The notes under the pieces are model-generated. The model was given only the letters and a program-made list of their open reading frames with translations, ran no database searches and was not told the DNA's origin. From Pseudomonadales bacterium (GTDB taxonomy: Bacteria; Pseudomonadota; Gammaproteobacteria; Pseudomonadales; UBA5862), in NCBI GenBank assembly GCA_024234215.1, contig JACKOQ010000006.1, forward strand, positions 62,001 through 126,000: a DNA stretch of 64,000 bases. The letters run 5' to 3'. Shown in pieces: positions 61,995-64,000 of the stretch. How positions within the stretch are numbered: position 1 is the first letter of the stretch; the number at the start of each line of letters is the position of its first letter. Made by a program: the position numbers and the translations under genes.

Positions 61995-62768
61995 ATGACA
62001 TCGCTCTTTGACCTGACCGGCAAGGTGGCACTGATCACCGGATCGAGCCGTGGCATCGGCAAGGCGATTGCCGTGGCGATGGCGGAGCAGGGCGCACGGG
62101 TGGTGATCTCCAGCCGCAAGGCCGAGGCCTGCCAGCAGGTGGCGCAGCAGATCAATCAGACCCATCAAGCCCCCGACCGGGCCATTGCCCTGCCCTGCAA
62201 CATCGCCGACAAGCGGCAGTTGCAGCAGTTGGTCGATGAGACCCGACGGCAGTTAGGCCAGATCGACATCCTGGTCTGCAATGCTGCCGTCAACCCCTAC
62301 TTCGGCCCCTCTGCCACCATCCCGGACGACGCCTTCGACAAGGTGCTGCACAGCAACGTCAAGTCGAACCACTGGCTGTGCCAGATGGTGGCGCCGGAAA
62401 TGGTCGAACGGCGCGACGGGGTGATCATCGTCGTCTCGTCGGTGGGCGGACTGCATGGCTCGGCAGTGCTCGGCACCTATGCGCTCTCCAAGGCCGCCGA
62501 CATGCAGCTGGTGCGCAACCTGGCGGTCGAATATGGCGCCCACAACCTGCGCGCCAACACCATCGCGCCCGGTCTGATTCGAACCGACTTCTCCCGCGCT
62601 CTGTGGGAGAACCCCGAGGTGCTGAAGCGATCGACCGAACAGACGCCGCTGCGGCGCATCGGTGAACCCGAAGAGATCGCCGGCGCCGCGGTCTTTCTCG
62701 CCTCGGCCGCCGGTCGCTTCATGACCGGTCAGACCCTCGTCATCGATGGCGGTGGCAGCATCGCCTGA
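61995..62768 (+). CDS. short-chain dehydrogenase/reductase, DHRS4-like
   Basis: 257 residues from ATG 61995 with GGAGG 5 nt upstream. ALITGSSRGIGKAIAVAMAEQGARVVISSRK (Arg/Lys after strand 2 favours NADP), CNAAVNPYFGP, SSVGGLHG and TYALSKAAD (Tyr/Lys) and the C-terminal LVIDGGGSIA are visible. It resembles the DHRS4/carbonyl-reductase group. It sits 31 bp after the antiporter gene and may share its transcript. The substrate is unknown. Confidence 0.9.
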   Translation: MTSLFDLTGKVALITGSSRGIGKAIAVAMAEQGARVVISSRKAEACQQVAQQINQTHQAPDRAIALPCNIADKRQLQQLVDETRRQLGQIDILVCNAAVNPYFGPSATIPDDAFDKVLHSNVKSNHWLCQMVAPEMVERRDGVIIVVSSVGGLHGSAVLGTYALSKAADMQLVRNLAVEYGAHNLRANTIAPGLIRTDFSRALWENPEVLKRSTEQTPLRRIGEPEEIAGAAVFLASAAGRFMTGQTLVIDGGGSIA

Positions 62769-62778
62769 ACAGGCTATA

Positions 62779-62807
62779 TTTTCACCATCCGCTCGGCGTG
62801 ATATAAC
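62779..62807 (+). promoter_or_regulatory. candidate sigma-70 promoter of the PAS sensor gene
   Basis: TTTTCA (62779-62784), a 17-bp spacer and TATAAC (62802-62807, 5/6). A start near 62814 would give a leader of under 20 nt. Confidence 0.5.
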
Positions 62808-62831
62808 AACAATAAAAACAGGGATAAAGGA

Positions 62832-64000
62832 ATGGTTCCTCCGGTGGACTCTTCGCCCAGCAGCGAACCGCTGAATCTGTTGCTGGTGGGCAGGGAGCTC
62901 GACGACCTGGCCCGCATCCGCGAGGTGCTGGCCGAGACCGGCATTGCCAGCCGGCTGGAGATCACCACCGACAGCCAGCGGGCACTGGAGTGGCTCTGCA
63001 CCACCCGCCAAGGTGTCTGCCTGCTGAACAGCCGGCTGCAAGGGATGCGCGGCATCGACCTGCTGCAGGCCGCGCGCGAGGCCGGCTGCCACCTGCCGAT
63101 CATCATGCTGACCTGCAGCAGCGATGTCGAAGATGAACAGGCCGCCCGCCAGGCGGGCGCCTTCGACTGCCTGAACAAGAACACACTGCTTCCCGCCCTG
63201 CTCGGTTGCAGCCTGCGTCATGCCGTCAATGAAGCCGATCGCATCCGCCAACTCAAACAACAACAGCAGACCGTGCGGCAGCTTTACCAGCAACTGGAGC
63301 TGGTCAGGGGCGTGCTGGACCAGCATGCCATCGTCAGCGAGGCCGACCGCGCCGGCAACATCATCGCGGTCAACGATCTGTTCTGCACCATCAGCGGCTA
63401 CAGCCGCGAGGAGCTGCTGGGGCAGAACCACCGCCTGCTCAAGTCAGGGGGACATCCCGCTGAACTCTATCAGCAGCTCTGGTCGACGATCAGCCGCGGC
63501 CAGAGCTGGCATGGCGAGATCTGCAACCGGCGCAAGGATGGCGAACTCTACTGGGTGCAGGCCACCATCGTCCCCATTGCCGACGAGCATGGCCGGCCCC
63601 AGCGCTACATCTCGATTCGCACCGACATCACCGCACAGAAGCGTGACGAACTGGCACTGCGTCTGCTGGGCCATGCGGTGCGTGCCAGCGCCTCCGGCAT
63701 CGCCATCATGGACGCCAGTCAGGCCAATCCGCGAATTCGCTACGTCAACCCGGCCCTGAATCGCATGACCGGTTACAGCCCCGATGAGCTGGTGGCCGGC
63801 GGCAGCGCCCTGCTGTTCGGGCCACAGACCGATCGGGAGAAGAGAGCCCAGGCGCTGCAGCAACTGCGCGCCGGCCAGTCAGTCCGGCAGTTGCTGCTTT
63901 GCCTCTACCGAAAGAACGGTACGCCCTTCTGGTGTGATTTCTCTGCTTCCTGGGCTCTCGATGAGCAGGGCGATAAAACGTCCCTTTACGTCGTCGTGCT
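62832..64000 (+). CDS. degenerate-receiver/PAS signalling protein, cut by the window end
   Basis: 389 codons are visible and the frame stays open. A receiver-like domain (about 14-130) is followed by a coiled coil (135-165) and a PAS/PAC domain (about 170-285; SGYSREELLGQNHRLLKSGGHP, DGELYWVQATIVPI). A second PAS domain then starts (about 290; GYSPDELVAGG). The receiver lacks the acid pair (VGRELDD) and its phospho-acceptor is Asn (LLNSRLQGMRG), while the Thr (MLTC) and Lys (CLNKN) remain, so it cannot be phosphorylated normally. Outputs such as GGDEF/EAL often follow such modules but are outside the window. Confidence 0.85.
   Translation, partial: MVPPVDSSPSSEPLNLLLVGRELDDLARIREVLAETGIASRLEITTDSQRALEWLCTTRQGVCLLNSRLQGMRGIDLLQAAREAGCHLPIIMLTCSSDVEDEQAARQAGAFDCLNKNTLLPALLGCSLRHAVNEADRIRQLKQQQQTVRQLYQQLELVRGVLDQHAIVSEADRAGNIIAVNDLFCTISGYSREELLGQNHRLLKSGGHPAELYQQLWSTISRGQSWHGEICNRRKDGELYWVQATIVPIADEHGRPQRYISIRTDITAQKRDELALRLLGHAVRASASGIAIMDASQANPRIRYVNPALNRMTGYSPDELVAGGSALLFGPQTDREKRAQALQQLRAGQSVRQLLLCLYRKNGTPFWCDFSASWALDEQGDKTSLYVVV

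Overview
The window is about 64 kb of a GC-rich (roughly 60%) chromosome from a motile gammaproteobacterium. Three things point to a Pseudomonadales-like or neighbouring lineage. The flagellar/chemotaxis order flhA-flhF-flhG-fliA-cheY-cheZ-cheA-cheB-motC-motD-parC-cheW-DUF2802 is that of polar flagellates such as Pseudomonas. The MurU/AmgK cell-wall recycling pair lies divergent from lptD. The operon lptD-surA-pdxA-rsmA-apaG-apaH is typical of the class. No rRNA, tRNA, transposase, phage gene or CRISPR array was seen.

Layout. 0-9.5 kb: a partial metallo-beta-lactamase-fold gene, a PilZ protein, hemH, adk, then dnaE-accA-tilS. 9.7-23.2 kb: the flagellar/chemotaxis cluster on the minus strand, with a visible GC drop in its downstream half. 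23.3-26.5 kb: a plus-strand signalling trio (small orphan protein, HDOD, GGDEF-EAL). 26.5-29.8 kb: an amino-acid permease, a BolA/glutaredoxin pair with an atypical glutaredoxin, orn and a Trm112-like protein. 29.9-33.8 kb: two MFS transporters and a two-gene MaoC dehydratase. 33.9-48.6 kb: flavodoxin-like reductase, trpE, a NYN-domain protein, rpe, a DUF5658 protein, djlA, murU, an enoyl-CoA hydratase, amgK, then the lptD operon. 48.9-62.8 kb: an accessory catabolic region with two DUF35/thiolase-fold pairs, three SDRs, a third MFS carrier, two alpha/beta hydrolases, a FadB-like protein with an eroded hydratase half, a NUDIX hydrolase and a putative Na+/H+ antiporter. 62.8-64 kb: the start of a PAS sensor with a degenerate receiver domain.

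How the genes work together. FlhF/FlhG would set flagellar position and number, FliA late transcription, MotC/MotD the second stator, and CheY/Z/A/B/W with ParC the polar chemosensory array. PilZ and the GGDEF-EAL protein link motility to c-di-GMP. The accessory genes (MaoC pair, two thiolase-fold/DUF35 pairs, SDRs, FadB-like, enoyl-CoA hydratase) look like beta-oxidation-style breakdown of a bulky or branched CoA thioester. The thiolase-fold proteins lack the usual nucleophilic cysteine, and the first has tyrosines where retro-aldolases of the steroid Ltp2 type have them. Steroid or isoprenoid side-chain catabolism is therefore a reasonable but unproven guess.

Most worth checking: a structured small-RNA candidate ending in a perfect intrinsic terminator at about 52.49-52.61 kb; AANAANAA leader motifs (the Hfq/Crc target type) upstream of several uptake and catabolic genes; the cysteine-less thiolase-fold/DUF35 pairs; a CARS-motif glutaredoxin coupled to BolA; and ParC without an adjacent ParP.
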